A DNA stretch of 64,000 bases from Paracoccaceae bacterium (GTDB lineage: Bacteria > Pseudomonadota > Alphaproteobacteria > Rhodobacterales > Rhodobacteraceae). How positions within the stretch are numbered: the stretch's first letter is position 1; the number at the start of each line of letters is the position of its first letter. Location of the stretch: positions 1-64,000 of the forward strand of contig JAQWQJ010000089.1 of NCBI GenBank assembly GCA_029244725.1, read 5' to 3'. Under the pieces are notes generated by a model. That model was given only the letters and a program-made list of their open reading frames with translations. It had not been told where the DNA came from and did not search any database. The position numbers were made by a program, and so were the translations under genes. Shown here piece after piece: positions 17,319 through 28,413 of this stretch.

Positions 17319-18160
17319 GCTTGGGCGATCAAGTTATCGAAATCATTCGTTGATTTGACGTTTGAAATCTCATCAGCGGTTACTGTAACACCCCAGTTTG
17401 ACATTGCTTCATATCGGGGCTGCCGGTTGGATAGCGCCTTACGATAGGCCCAACGGACAAAATCGTCAGGATCAACTTCGTTTGGCGAAAGATCCTTATC
17501 ATCAAGGTACTCAGCCCAACGTTCTGATAAAAAGTCTCGCTGATAGTACATCGGCTTTGGGGCACGATCGAAACGACGTGCCAATTCGTCTGCGTGCGCG
17601 TCTGAACCTTTGATCCAAACTAGCAGCGCAGTCTTAGACAGTGAATTAAGCACAGGGTCGTTTGGATCGGCTGGATCGACGACTTCACAAATGGAACCGC
17701 TGGTATCGCATACAAAGTGATCGTAGCCGTATATGTCCTTTGCACGATCAACAAAATGAGCGGTGTCATTCATCGCAGCAACTTCGGCTTGTAGATGCAG
17801 GTCTTGACGGCGAATGTATTCGTCAATTTGCAGACCGCCCTCGGCCGGATTGCCCGGTTTTCCAAGGTAGTGCGACAATGGCGCCAAATTGTCGAACGTA
17901 ATGTTTGAGCCGATATATATAGAATCAGACAACAAAAGGTCCCTTAGGTACGGAACGGTCATAGCCTCACGCTTGAAACTGTCTGAGATATGTTCGCCCA
18001 TGTATTTTGTACCAATCCGATAATCCACGGAGTAGTGAAACCAGTCTCCGCTTGCGCGCAGAATGTTGGACACGTGCGTTTTCCCAAGGCCGGACATGCC
18101 AAACAGGACCACACGTTTTGAAGGCGCTTCACGCCAAGAATTTGCACTCGGATAGATCAT
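17303..18160 (-). CDS. P-loop ATPase of unknown role
   Basis: A 285-residue protein with a Walker A motif FGMSGLGKTH at about 20-29 and a kinase-like body (YGYDHFVCDTSGSICEVVDP, then LLVWIKGSDAHADELARRFDRAPKPMYY). It looks like a single-domain nucleotide-binding protein related to small-molecule kinases, but I know no tested function. It is soluble and has no signal peptide. The gene lies 44 bases upstream of metA, with a hairpin between them, so the two may share a message. A link with methionine metabolism is only a guess from position. Confidence 0.75.
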   Translation of the reverse strand: MIYPSANSWREAPSKRVVLFGMSGLGKTHVSNILRASGDWFHYSVDYRIGTKYMGEHISDSFKREAMTVPYLRDLLLSDSIYIGSNITFDNLAPLSHYLGKPGNPAEGGLQIDEYIRRQDLHLQAEVAAMNDTAHFVDRAKDIYGYDHFVCDTSGSICEVVDPADPNDPVLNSLSKTALLVWIKGSDAHADELARRFDRAPKPMYYQRDFLSERWAEYLDDKDLSPNEVDPDDFVRWAYRKALSNRQPRYEAMSNWGVTVTADEISNVKSTNDFDNLIAQALERQ

Positions 18161-18205
18161 AGGAAATAGGTAAGGTGCAAAGCCCGAAAGTGCCAGAAAG
18201 TTTTT

Positions 18206-19069
18206 CTATTTTGCCGTGCGACTCGAATGCCAGATGTTGAAATAATTGGCACCGAAGATGATGGCGGCCCCTAAGAATACGTACCAATCCAGCACTTCAG
18301 CGTAAAATAACATTCCCACGACGGCGATCACTGGAAGCCTTATGAAGTCAATTGGCATGACGATTGCGGCTGGTGCTAACGAAAGTGCCGTCGTCAAACA
18401 AAAATGCGCCATCAATCCGCACACTGCGATCAAGGCCAGCCATGGTGCGTTCGCAATTGTGGGTGCAGTAATGTCTCCATCCACACCAGCGCAGACAAGA
18501 CCAAAAACAAACTGCATCAGCGTAAGGAAAAACAAGATTGAGGCTATGGTTTCTGTCCTCGTCAGAAGCCGGGTAAAAACTGCGGAACCCGCAAATCCGA
18601 TAGCAGAAACCCCAGCTGCCAACAGACCAATATCCAGTGAACCGCCAAATGGTCTGGAAACAATCAGGACGCCGATGAATCCAAATACCGCCACGGTAAC
18701 TTTGATCAGTGTAAGGCGCTCGCCAAGTATAATGGCCGCCAGAAATATCGCCCATATTGGTGAGGTAAATTCTAAAGCAAACACTTGCGCCAAGGGAGCA
18801 ACGGTAATCGCAAAAAACCACAGGTTTTGCCCAATAAAGTGACCACTATTCCTGAGGAAATGAATGCCAAGACGATTTGCGCGAATTTGAGATATCTTGC
18901 CGAGAGACCCCAGTATAGCCACGACAATCAAAAAGCCAATTATGCTGCGATACATCATGATCTCAAACGTATCGAGATCCAGACTAACCGCGCGCCCTGC
19001 GACTGCCATCAGGGTAAAGGACACGATAGCGCCACTCATCCAGATTGAGGCTTTTGCCGCGGCAGTCAT
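18206..19069 (-). CDS. EamA-domain (DMT superfamily) transporter
   Basis: Inner-membrane transporter with ten hydrophobic segments arranged as two EamA repeats, 287 residues. Family traits include the conserved PLAQVFALEFTSPIWAIFLA segment after the fourth helix and GERLTLIKV at about 117. Substrates in this superfamily range from amino acids to nucleotide sugars, so none is proposed. The ATG at 19069 overlaps the stop of a small upstream gene (TGATG), implying translational coupling; a GTG at 19072 is also in frame. Confidence 0.87.
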   Translation of the reverse strand: MTAAAKASIWMSGAIVSFTLMAVAGRAVSLDLDTFEIMMYRSIIGFLIVVAILGSLGKISQIRANRLGIHFLRNSGHFIGQNLWFFAITVAPLAQVFALEFTSPIWAIFLAAIILGERLTLIKVTVAVFGFIGVLIVSRPFGGSLDIGLLAAGVSAIGFAGSAVFTRLLTRTETIASILFFLTLMQFVFGLVCAGVDGDITAPTIANAPWLALIAVCGLMAHFCLTTALSLAPAAIVMPIDFIRLPVIAVVGMLFYAEVLDWYVFLGAAIIFGANYFNIWHSSRTAK

Positions 19070-19236
19070 CACATACCCTCAGAAATCTCATAATGACGAA
19101 GGACTACGGCTGAGACGTTGGCCCAGGCAGTCTGAGAGGCCCTATTTTGATGCGCCTCAAACGCATTAAATACCGCGTCCCAACGTTCTGCCGGAACATC
19201 CAAAAAGGCTTCGAGGTTTATTTTTTTAACGGTCAA
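19069..19236 (-). CDS. Small TTG-started gene coupled to the DMT transporter (55 residues)
   Basis: Directly after the guaA stop an open frame runs from TTG 19236 to TGA 19069, giving 55 residues that begin MTVKKINLEAFLDVPAERW and end RHYEISEGM. GGGAG lies six bases before the TTG, inside the guaA stop region. The stop overlaps the ATG of the transporter (TGATG). The composition is protein-like, with a probable amphipathic helical middle. I recognise no family. The frame is in phase with guaA, so stop-codon read-through would give a fusion. Without homologues it remains tentative. Confidence 0.5.
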   Translation of the reverse strand: MTVKKINLEAFLDVPAERWDAVFNAFEAHQNRASQTAWANVSAVVLRHYEISEGM

Positions 19237-19239
19237 CCC

Positions 19240-20799
19240 TTACTCCCACTCAATCGTTCCAGGAGGTTTTGACGTAATGTCGTATGTGACACGGTTTATA
19301 CCTTTGACTTCGTTGATGATCCGCGTCGCAGTTTCGCCAAGGAATTCGTGGGTGAACGGGTAGTAATCCGCGGTCATGCCGTCGACGGACGTGACCGCGC
19401 GAAGGGCACAGGCAAAGTCATAGGTTCTGCCGTCGCCCATTACGCCAACGGTTCGCACAGGCAGGATTGCCACAAACGCTTGCCAGATTTCGTCATAGAG
19501 ACCATGCTTTCGGATTTGGTCGATATAAACGGCGTCCGCTTCGCGCAGAATATCCAGCTTTTCCGTTGTGATTTCACCGGGGCAGCGAATTGCCAAGCCC
19601 GGACCAGGGAAGGGGTGACGGCCAATGAAACTTTGCGGCAAACCAAGCTCGCGCCCCAAAGCGCGAACCTCGTCTTTGAACAGTTCACGCAGTGGCTCAA
19701 CCAACTTCAGGCCCATTTTTTCAGGAAGGCCACCGACATTGTGATGGGACTTGATCGTTACGGAAGGGCCACCGGAAAAGCTAACGCTTTCAATGACATC
19801 TGGGTATAAAGTACCTTGCGCAAGAAACTCGGCGCCATCAATGGTATCTGCATGTTTCTGAAACACATCGATGAACAGTTTACCGATGATTTTACGTTTG
19901 GTTTCAGGGTCGGATTGCCCCTCAAGCTCACCTAAAAACAGTTCGCGTTCGTCGGCGTGGATAAGCTGAATGTTGTAATTGTCACGGAACATCCCGACGA
20001 CTTCTTCTGATTCATTTTTGCGCAAAAGGCCATGATCAACAAACACACAGGTCAGTTGGTCGCCAATCGCCTCGTGAATAAGAATTGCTGCAACGGACGA
20101 GTCGACACCGCCGGACAGGCCGCAAATGACGTTCTTATCGCCAACACGTTCGCGAATTTCCGCGATCATTTGTTCACGGTAAGCGCCCATCGTCCAATCA
20201 CCAGAAAACCCTGCCAATTTGACGAAGTTCTCATAGAGTTTGGCACCACTTGGTGTGTGATGGACCTCCGGGTGGAACTGAACGGCAAAGAAATTGCGTT
20301 CTATATCCGCCGTAATTGCATAAGGTGCGTTCGGTGAGGTTCCGTAAACCTCAAACCCTGGCGCGATTTCACTAACGTGATCTCCGTGGCTCATCCAGAC
20401 TTGTTCGTCACCGTCTTCGAACCAACCGTTTAGAATTTCCAGTTTGTTTGAAGCTTGTACAAACGCGCGCCCGAATTCGGCCGTTCCATGTCCGCATTCA
20501 ACCTTGCCGCCAAGTTGGTGCATCATCACCTGTTGGCCGTAACAAATTCCTAGGATCGGTAGATCCATGTCGAAAATATCTTGAGGTACACGCGGGCTGC
20601 CCTCACGCGTGACGCTATCCGGACCACCCGAGAAAATGATGGCCTTGGGGGCTATTTCCCGAACAAACTCGGACGTTACTTTTTGGTAAGGGTGAATTTC
20701 ACAATAGACATTCAGTTCGCGCAGGCGGCGTGCAATTAGCTGCGTTACCTGGCTGCCAAAGTCGATGATCAAAAGGCGGTCATGGGTGTCTGTGCTCAT
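19240..20799 (-). CDS. guaA: GMP synthase (glutamine-hydrolysing)
   Basis: Makes GMP from XMP, glutamine and ATP, the last step of guanine nucleotide synthesis. The 519-residue product has a class I glutamine amidotransferase domain with the nucleophile in [10 protein letters not shown] and the HPE triad part in FHPEVHH. An ATP-pyrophosphatase domain with GLSGGVDSS at about 225 follows, then the C-terminal dimerisation domain ending KPPGTIEWE. It is a complete, normal-length gene. Downstream on the same strand are the 55-residue micro-gene and the DMT transporter. Confidence 0.98.
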   Translation of the reverse strand: MSTDTHDRLLIIDFGSQVTQLIARRLRELNVYCEIHPYQKVTSEFVREIAPKAIIFSGGPDSVTREGSPRVPQDIFDMDLPILGICYGQQVMMHQLGGKVECGHGTAEFGRAFVQASNKLEILNGWFEDGDEQVWMSHGDHVSEIAPGFEVYGTSPNAPYAITADIERNFFAVQFHPEVHHTPSGAKLYENFVKLAGFSGDWTMGAYREQMIAEIRERVGDKNVICGLSGGVDSSVAAILIHEAIGDQLTCVFVDHGLLRKNESEEVVGMFRDNYNIQLIHADERELFLGELEGQSDPETKRKIIGKLFIDVFQKHADTIDGAEFLAQGTLYPDVIESVSFSGGPSVTIKSHHNVGGLPEKMGLKLVEPLRELFKDEVRALGRELGLPQSFIGRHPFPGPGLAIRCPGEITTEKLDILREADAVYIDQIRKHGLYDEIWQAFVAILPVRTVGVMGDGRTYDFACALRAVTSVDGMTADYYPFTHEFLGETATRIINEVKGINRVTYDITSKPPGTIEWE

Positions 20800-20913
20800 G
20801 TTCGCCTAGTAGGCCCAGATGTGTCTTGGTGCAAGGGTCATTGGATCAAATTAGGGGGTGAAACCCATGTAAGATGTCCAGATGTCGTTTTTTAACGTAT
20901 TTGGCCGTTCTGT

Positions 20914-20938
20914 GCAGACGGGGGCACGCGTGGTCTGC
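20914..20938 (+). promoter_or_regulatory. Inverted repeat in the mttB leader
   Basis: GCAGAC (20914-20919) and GTCTGC (20933-20938) flank the palindrome CACGCGTG (20925-20932), about 45 bases before the mttB start. It could be an operator or a leader hairpin. The spacing is asymmetric, so it is only a candidate. Confidence 0.3.
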
Positions 20939-20980
20939 GTAAGTAAACTTCATTACATTGCCGGAAGGGTGAGAGAGCTA

Positions 20981-22525
20981 ATGTCAGATTCAGCAGGTCG
21001 TCGTCGTAGCCGTGGTGGTGGGGGAGCAGCCCGCCGTGCCGAGCGTACAGCCGTTAACATAGAAACCGCGAAGTATATCGAGCGTAATATTCCACTCTAT
21101 GAAGTGCTTACGGACGATGCTTTGGATGTGATCGAAGCAAACGCTGAAACCATTTTGGAAGAAGTTGGCGTTAACTTCGTAGACAACCCAGCCGCACTTG
21201 AGCGTTGGAAGGCAGCTGGCGCTAACGTAGATGGTGAACGCGTACGCATTCCACGCGGCATGGCACGCGAACTTTGTAAAACCGCACCTTCTAGCTTTGT
21301 CCAGCACGCCCGTAATCCTGAAAAATCAGTTGTAATTGGCGGCAATACGCTTGTATGTGCACCGGTCTATGGACCGCCCTTTGTGCGTGATGTTGAAGGT
21401 GGACGTCGCTACGCAACCATCGCTGACTTCGAAAAGTTTGTGAAACTTGGTTATATGTCAAAGTGGCTTCATCACTCAGGCGGAACTGTGTGTGAACCGA
21501 CTGACGTGCCCGTAAACAAACGTCATTTGGATATGCTTAAGGCCCACATGACCTTGTCGGACAAACCTTTTATGGGGTCAGTGACGGAACCAAGCCGAGC
21601 GCAAGATAGCGTTGAAATGTGCGAAATCCTGTTCGGCAAAGAGTTCGTGCAAGAAAACACAGTGATGACGTCACTTATAAACATAAACTCGCCAATGACA
21701 TTTGACGACGTGATGATGGGCGCGCTTGAAGTTTATGCAAAGAACAACCAGGCCTGCATTATCTCGCCGTTTATCGTCGGCGGAGCGATGGCGCCTGTAT
21801 CGGTCGCCGGTACGCTTACGCAGGTTATGGCCGAAGTTTTGGCGGGCATTGCATATAGCCAACTTATTCGTCCCGGCGCGCCAGTTATATTCGGCGCATT
21901 TGTAACCTCGATCGATATGAACTCAGGTGCGCCTACTTTTGGTACGCCAGAAGCTTCGCAAATCCTATACGGGGCAGGCCAACTTGCAAGGCGGATGGGC
22001 CTTCCATTCCGTTCTGGTGGGGGTCTTTGCGGATCCAAGCTGCCAGACGCGCAAGCCGCATACGAAACAGCGCACACTCATAATGCCGTGCTATTGGGTG
22101 GCGTGAACTTCATGCTTCATTCCTGTGGGTGGCTAGAAGGTGGTCTGGTTTCTTCGTTTGAGAAGTTTGTTCTCGACGCTGATCAACTTGGCGTATTGCA
22201 CAAATTGGCTGCGGGTATAGCAGTTGATGAAAACGCCCAAGCGATGGATGCCATCCGAGAAGTTGGCCCTGGAGGCCATTATCTAGGATGCGAACACACG
22301 CAAGCGAACTTTAAAACATCGTTCTGGCGTAGCGAAGTGCTTGACTACAAACCCTTCGAGACTTGGGACGAAGAGGGCGCAAAAGATTCTCAAATGTTGG
22401 CCAAAGATCGCGTCGACTACTTGATTGCAAACTACAAGCAGCCTCCGCTTGATCCTGAAATTGTCCTCGCACTCGATGCTTATATCGCTGAGAAAAAGGC
22501 ATCTATGCCAGACTCGTTTATGTAG
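20981..22525 (+). CDS. MttB-family methyltransferase without pyrrolysine
   Basis: A 514-residue member of the trimethylamine methyltransferase (MttB) superfamily. The body contains PSSFVQHARNPEKSVVIGG and GGGLCGSKLPDAQAAYE and runs through without an in-frame amber codon, so it is the non-pyrrolysine type, as in glycine betaine methyltransferases. The N-terminus is odd, being rich in Arg and Gly (RRRSRGGGGAARR). ATG 20981 was chosen because GGAAGGGTGAGAGAG precedes it; the open frame extends to 20882. The likely substrate is a methylated amine or betaine, with a corrinoid protein as acceptor, but no such protein is encoded here. Confidence 0.85.
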   Translation: MSDSAGRRRSRGGGGAARRAERTAVNIETAKYIERNIPLYEVLTDDALDVIEANAETILEEVGVNFVDNPAALERWKAAGANVDGERVRIPRGMARELCKTAPSSFVQHARNPEKSVVIGGNTLVCAPVYGPPFVRDVEGGRRYATIADFEKFVKLGYMSKWLHHSGGTVCEPTDVPVNKRHLDMLKAHMTLSDKPFMGSVTEPSRAQDSVEMCEILFGKEFVQENTVMTSLININSPMTFDDVMMGALEVYAKNNQACIISPFIVGGAMAPVSVAGTLTQVMAEVLAGIAYSQLIRPGAPVIFGAFVTSIDMNSGAPTFGTPEASQILYGAGQLARRMGLPFRSGGGLCGSKLPDAQAAYETAHTHNAVLLGGVNFMLHSCGWLEGGLVSSFEKFVLDADQLGVLHKLAAGIAVDENAQAMDAIREVGPGGHYLGCEHTQANFKTSFWRSEVLDYKPFETWDEEGAKDSQMLAKDRVDYLIANYKQPPLDPEIVLALDAYIAEKKASMPDSFM

Positions 22526-22814
22526 AAAGCTGCTCAGACTGCGCAAGCGACTGGGCCTCGTGCATAAGGGCGGTAAGCACAGATATATGACGGGCGATGC
22601 TATAAGTGGCGTCGCCCGTTTTTCTTTGTTCGTTGATGTCAATTTCGGCTTCATACAAATCCATTAGAACATCTTTTGGATCTTCGGACACCTCAAACCC
22701 AAAGATCCTATCCAAAGTAGTTTCCCGTTTGAAACGCTCTAAGGCCAACTTTGCAGTGTGCACCAACAAGCTAGGGCGACGAAGGGAGGTGATGGCGGAT
22801 GATAGGTCAGTCAT
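22518..22814 (-). CDS. DUF6477 family small protein
   Basis: A 98-residue protein of a family that I know only from Rhodobacteraceae. It begins MTDLSSAITSLRRPSLLVHTA, has the central EAEIDINEQRKTGDATY region and ends with the family feature YSIARHISVLTALMHEA. It is soluble, helical and without known function. ATG 22814 fits the family start; the longer frame to 22844 is unlikely. The stop overlaps the end of the convergent MttB-like gene by eight bases. It is divergent from the DUF6456 gene, an arrangement I recall from relatives. Confidence 0.75.
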   Translation of the reverse strand: MTDLSSAITSLRRPSLLVHTAKLALERFKRETTLDRIFGFEVSEDPKDVLMDLYEAEIDINEQRKTGDATYSIARHISVLTALMHEAQSLAQSEQLST

Positions 22815-23039
22815 ATAGTGCTCCTTTGCAGATTTGCAAACCAAACCTAGGAGCCGTTGGTGACGTGTTGCGTGAATTTACCAACCATCGCACGCTAGGG
22901 TCACTAATGTTTATGATTTAGAAACAATGTTCATTCTCACGAACTATTAACCCGTGTTAAACAAATGCACGCATAGGTAGTATTGATCAATTTTCGACGT
23001 GAGAAACAAAACTTGCCTGAGCTTCACTTTCCTCAATCT
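22815..23039. other. Divergent region DUF6477 / DUF6456 with a TTAAC inverted repeat
   Basis: About 225 A/T-rich bases. TTAAC (22947-22951) and GTTAA (22956-22960) form a perfect inverted repeat around CCGT. It resembles a CtrA-type half-site pair, but the gap between the TTAA units is six bases and not the usual seven. It could be a binding site for the helix-turn-helix protein encoded to the right. Confidence 0.4.
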
Positions 23040-24130
23040 ATGACAATTCCACCAAGCGTTAAGAGCGAACTAAATGCGTATATTTGTCATGCAGTACATG
23101 GAAAATCGATACGGGCGCTTGCCAAGGAAACAGGTGTGCATCCATCTACAATACTCCGACGGGTTCGTAAGTTAGAACAGCGCAGAGATGATCCTTTGGT
23201 CGACGAAGCCATTGATGCGCTGTCAGATATTTCACCAAAGAATATTGATCGCCATGGAGGAACCCTTTTGACTGCAAGCAATGAATTCGTTTCTGACAGA
23301 CCCATAAACCAGGCCGATGGTACCAATCCTGATTTCATTCGATATCTTCGACGATTGGACGAAAAGGGCGCGTTTTTGGCCCTGGCTTCGGACATGGAAA
23401 ACGCTCTAATAATGCGAGAGCTTGATGATGGCGAAATCGTTAGAACGACTGTTATCGGTCGAAGCGAGGCCCAACTATTGGCGCTGAATGACTGGGTTGA
23501 TGTCCAACAAACGGGACGTGTCTCGCGCTATAAAATAACCAAAGCGGGTCGGATGGCACTGAAGCGTATGGTTGCAGCACAATCTGACACAACGGGTTTT
23601 TTGGAAACGCGAACGTATTTGGCGAGCAACACAAAGATTGGGGTATCCGGATCATCGCGGGGGATGATCATTCGGAAGCTAAACCTCATAAAGTAAACCT
23701 TTCAGATTCACCCATTACGCTGTTATCGCGACGCAAAGGCAAAGACGGCAAAGCGTTTTTGAATGCCGAGTTAGTCACCGCGGGTGAGCGTCTACGGGAA
23801 GACTTTGAATTATCTCAAATGGGGCAAAACATAACCCAAAACTGGGAAACCATATTGACCGGTCAAATTGATGGAGGTCCAAACGAAACAGCCATTCGTC
23901 CAAACGCTTTTACAGCGTTAGAGCGTTTTAAGTCTGCAATGAAAGCTTTGGGGCCAGGTTTGAGTGAGATAGCGCTTTACTGTTGTTGCATGCAGCAAGG
24001 GATGGAGATTGCAGAAAAACGCCTTGGTTGGTCTGCTCGTTCTGGGAAAATCGTTCTGCGGATTGCTCTTCAGAGACTGCGCCAACACTATGATGATGTA
24101 CACGGTGCCCACGGGCCAATGATTGGTTAA
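23040..24130 (+). pseudogene. DUF6456 DNA-binding protein gene, split by a frameshift
   Basis: Two parts of one DUF6456 protein lie in different frames. The first (from ATG 23040; an open frame begins at TTG 22983) has the helix-turn-helix part SIRALAKETGVHPSTILRRV and RRDDPLVDEAIDAL. It runs on meaninglessly to a stop at 23696. The C-terminal domain (ELVTAGERLREDFELSQMG, TQNW, and YDDVHG) is in the -1 frame, which is open from about 23588 and reads sensibly as VFGEQHKDWG from about 23615. The change point is the run of six T at 23597-23602, where T TTT TTG is a classic -1 slippery heptamer. One missing T would explain it. The alternatives are a sequencing error, a true mutation or programmed frameshifting. 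Confidence 0.75.
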
Positions 24131-24135
24131 TAAAA

Positions 24136-24165
24136 ACGGGCCCGTATCATGTGACACGGGCCCGT
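24136..24165. terminator. Terminator between the DUF6456 and katG genes
   Basis: ACGGGCCCGT occurs twice (24136-24145 and 24156-24165). Because it is self-complementary, the copies form a 10-bp stem with a ten-base loop. The A run to the left becomes a U run on the minus strand, so it mainly ends katG transcription. It lies between two convergent genes. Confidence 0.75.
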
Positions 24166-24187
24166 CTGTTTCAATCTCTATGTCTAT

Positions 24188-26389
<2,202 letters not shown>

Positions 26390-26583
26390 TCATTTCGAAT
26401 CGAGTGCGCTTTTTGCTTTCTTCAATTTTGGATTGGAGCCCAAATTATTGCAACAAAATAGAATGATTCCAAAGTGCACACGCTAGGTATTCCCCTCATG
26501 CAATACAGAAATGCGCGGCAGTGCCTTTTGCAAATGTTCAAAACACAGTAAGGGAGGACAACAAGCAGACAGAAAGAGCAGCA

Positions 26584-27534
26584 ATGCGCGATATTTCGAT
26601 CCCTGACCAACGGCACCCTGAGAAAGCTCATAAGCCGGACAATTCTCAGCCTAAAAAACCGGCATGGATTAGGGTAAAGGCGCCCACGTCGGCTGGTTAC
26701 AAGAAAACACGCGACATCATGCGTGAAAACAATCTTGTAACAGTCTGCGAAGAAGCTGGATGTCCAAACGCTGGCGAATGTTGGAGCCAAGGCCACGCAA
26801 CTATGATGATCATGGGCGACATTTGCACACGCGGATGTTCCTTCTGCAACATCGCAACAGGCCGGCCAAACGATCTCGATACCTTTGAGCCGGGCAGGGT
26901 TGCGCATGCCGTTGAAAAGCTTGGCCTCAACCACGTCGTCGTTACGTCCGTTGACCGAGACGATTTGAAAGACGGTGGTGCCGAGCATTTCGCCCAAACA
27001 ATTCGTGCAATTCGCCATCGCAGCCCAAATACAACTATCGAAATTCTTACGCCGGACTTTCTGAAATGTGATTCCAGTGTTCTGGAAACCGTGGTCGAAG
27101 CACGGCCTGATGTGTTCAACCACAATCTTGAAACCGTTCCGGGCCTTTATCCGACGGTCCGCCATGGGGCGCGGTATTTTCATTCATTGCGTTTGTTGCA
27201 GCGCGTAAAAGAACTTGATCCAACAATGTTTACTAAGTCTGGCCTTATGGTCGGCTTAGGCGAGGATGCCGTTTCAGTGAAACAAGTCATGGATGATATG
27301 CGCGCCGCCGACATCGATTTCTTGACGATTGGCCAGTATCTGCAGCCAACCCCAAAGCACCATCGCGTCGACCGCTTTGTTACACCAGAAGAGTTTGCTG
27401 CCTATGAAAAGGCAGCCTTTGGTAAAGGGTTTTTGATGGTTTCTGCTACGCCGCTTACGCGTTCAAGCTATCATGCTGGTGACGATTTTGCGAAGCTAAG
27501 ATCGGCACGAATGAAAAAACTGGGCCAAGCCTAA
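26584..27534 (+). CDS. lipA: Lipoyl synthase
   Basis: Radical SAM enzyme that inserts two sulfurs into octanoyl groups on lipoate-dependent enzymes. The 316-residue product has the auxiliary cluster motif [12 protein letters not shown] and the radical SAM motif CTRGCSFCN. It ends with SSYHAGDDF, which holds the family's C-terminal serine near the auxiliary cluster. ATG 26584 matches family length; the frame is open from 26521. It is divergent from katG. In relatives lipA is followed by the Coq10/RatA gene; here two cytochrome genes and hpt lie between. Confidence 0.97.
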   Translation: MRDISIPDQRHPEKAHKPDNSQPKKPAWIRVKAPTSAGYKKTRDIMRENNLVTVCEEAGCPNAGECWSQGHATMMIMGDICTRGCSFCNIATGRPNDLDTFEPGRVAHAVEKLGLNHVVVTSVDRDDLKDGGAEHFAQTIRAIRHRSPNTTIEILTPDFLKCDSSVLETVVEARPDVFNHNLETVPGLYPTVRHGARYFHSLRLLQRVKELDPTMFTKSGLMVGLGEDAVSVKQVMDDMRAADIDFLTIGQYLQPTPKHHRVDRFVTPEEFAAYEKAAFGKGFLMVSATPLTRSSYHAGDDFAKLRSARMKKLGQA

Positions 27535-28413
27535 CTATTCGGATAAGCCGACCAAGTATTCTGCAATGGCAGCGCGATCTTCTGGCGGCAGTTTGGCCAT
27601 GTTCTCTACGACCGGCACCATATGCCCTCCTACGCTGTCGAATTCGGGGGTAAACCCCTCGTCCAGATAAAAGGCGATATCTATCGCGTCCCATTGCAGT
27701 TTTGACGGTGTGATGTTGGGGATTGTTCCTTTACCTGATGGATTTGGTGCACCGTGAAGCCACTTGGATAAATCCAATCCACCGATTGCATTTCGCGGTG
27801 TGTGACACTCGCCGCAATGTGCCAATGCCTCGACCAAGTAGCGACCACGTTTAGACGCGGGATCGTCAACTATCCAATCGTCGGTAAAGTACAATTGTTT
27901 CCAAAGTCCCAAACCGCGACGGATATTGAATGGAAACTCAATGTCATGGGGTTTGCTGGGCGTCGGCGATCCTGGTTGGAGCAACAAGTAAGCCCATAAA
28001 TCCACGACATCCTGGGGCGTCATCCTCGCGTAATTTGTGTAGGGAAACGCGGGATAATAGTGCTGGCCCTTAGGCGAAACACCTTTCTGAAGCGCATTTG
28101 CAAAATCAAGCAATGACCACGCACCAAGTCCGTGAACAGGATCACTCGAAATGTTGGGGGCATAGAACGTGCCGAAATCCGAAGGGAACGCCTGACCACC
28201 TACTAAAGCTTTCTGGTCATTATCAGACTCAGACGCGTGACACGAATGACAACCGGCCGCATGGAAAACTTGCTCACCGCGTGTTGGTTGACCTGTCAGC
28301 CCAGCAAAGTCTTCCGGATCCACGCTCAATGTGCGGGTTATCCAGAGCCCAAATGAGCCGCCTAAAAGTGCCAATACTATTATGGCTCCGATTAGGCGGC
28401 GTCTGATTGTCAT
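27535..28413 (-). CDS. Membrane-anchored dihaem cytochrome c
   Basis: A 292-residue cytochrome with one N-terminal membrane anchor (about 8-28) and two haem sites, CHSCH (about 59) and CGECH (about 203). The domains resemble the cytochrome c subunits of alcohol or sugar dehydrogenases, facing the periplasm. The ATG overlaps the stop of the upstream c556-type gene (TAATG), so the two are translated together. The likely role is electron transfer between a periplasmic dehydrogenase and the respiratory chain. The partner dehydrogenase is not in the window. The stop is directly next to the lipA stop. Confidence 0.87.
   Translation of the reverse strand: MTIRRRLIGAIIVLALLGGSFGLWITRTLSVDPEDFAGLTGQPTRGEQVFHAAGCHSCHASESDNDQKALVGGQAFPSDFGTFYAPNISSDPVHGLGAWSLLDFANALQKGVSPKGQHYYPAFPYTNYARMTPQDVVDLWAYLLLQPGSPTPSKPHDIEFPFNIRRGLGLWKQLYFTDDWIVDDPASKRGRYLVEALAHCGECHTPRNAIGGLDLSKWLHGAPNPSGKGTIPNITPSKLQWDAIDIAFYLDEGFTPEFDSVGGHMVPVVENMAKLPPEDRAAIAEYLVGLSE

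Noticed and set aside
20981-22525. Pyrrolysine use in the MttB-like gene
   Set aside because: No in-frame TAG occurs in the coding region, and no sign of pyrrolysine genes is present in the window.
26422-27183. A 253-residue minus-strand frame across lipA and its promoter
   Set aside because: Antisense to the radical SAM core of lipA, with no recognisable domain; the Cys-rich look is the mirror of lipA codons.
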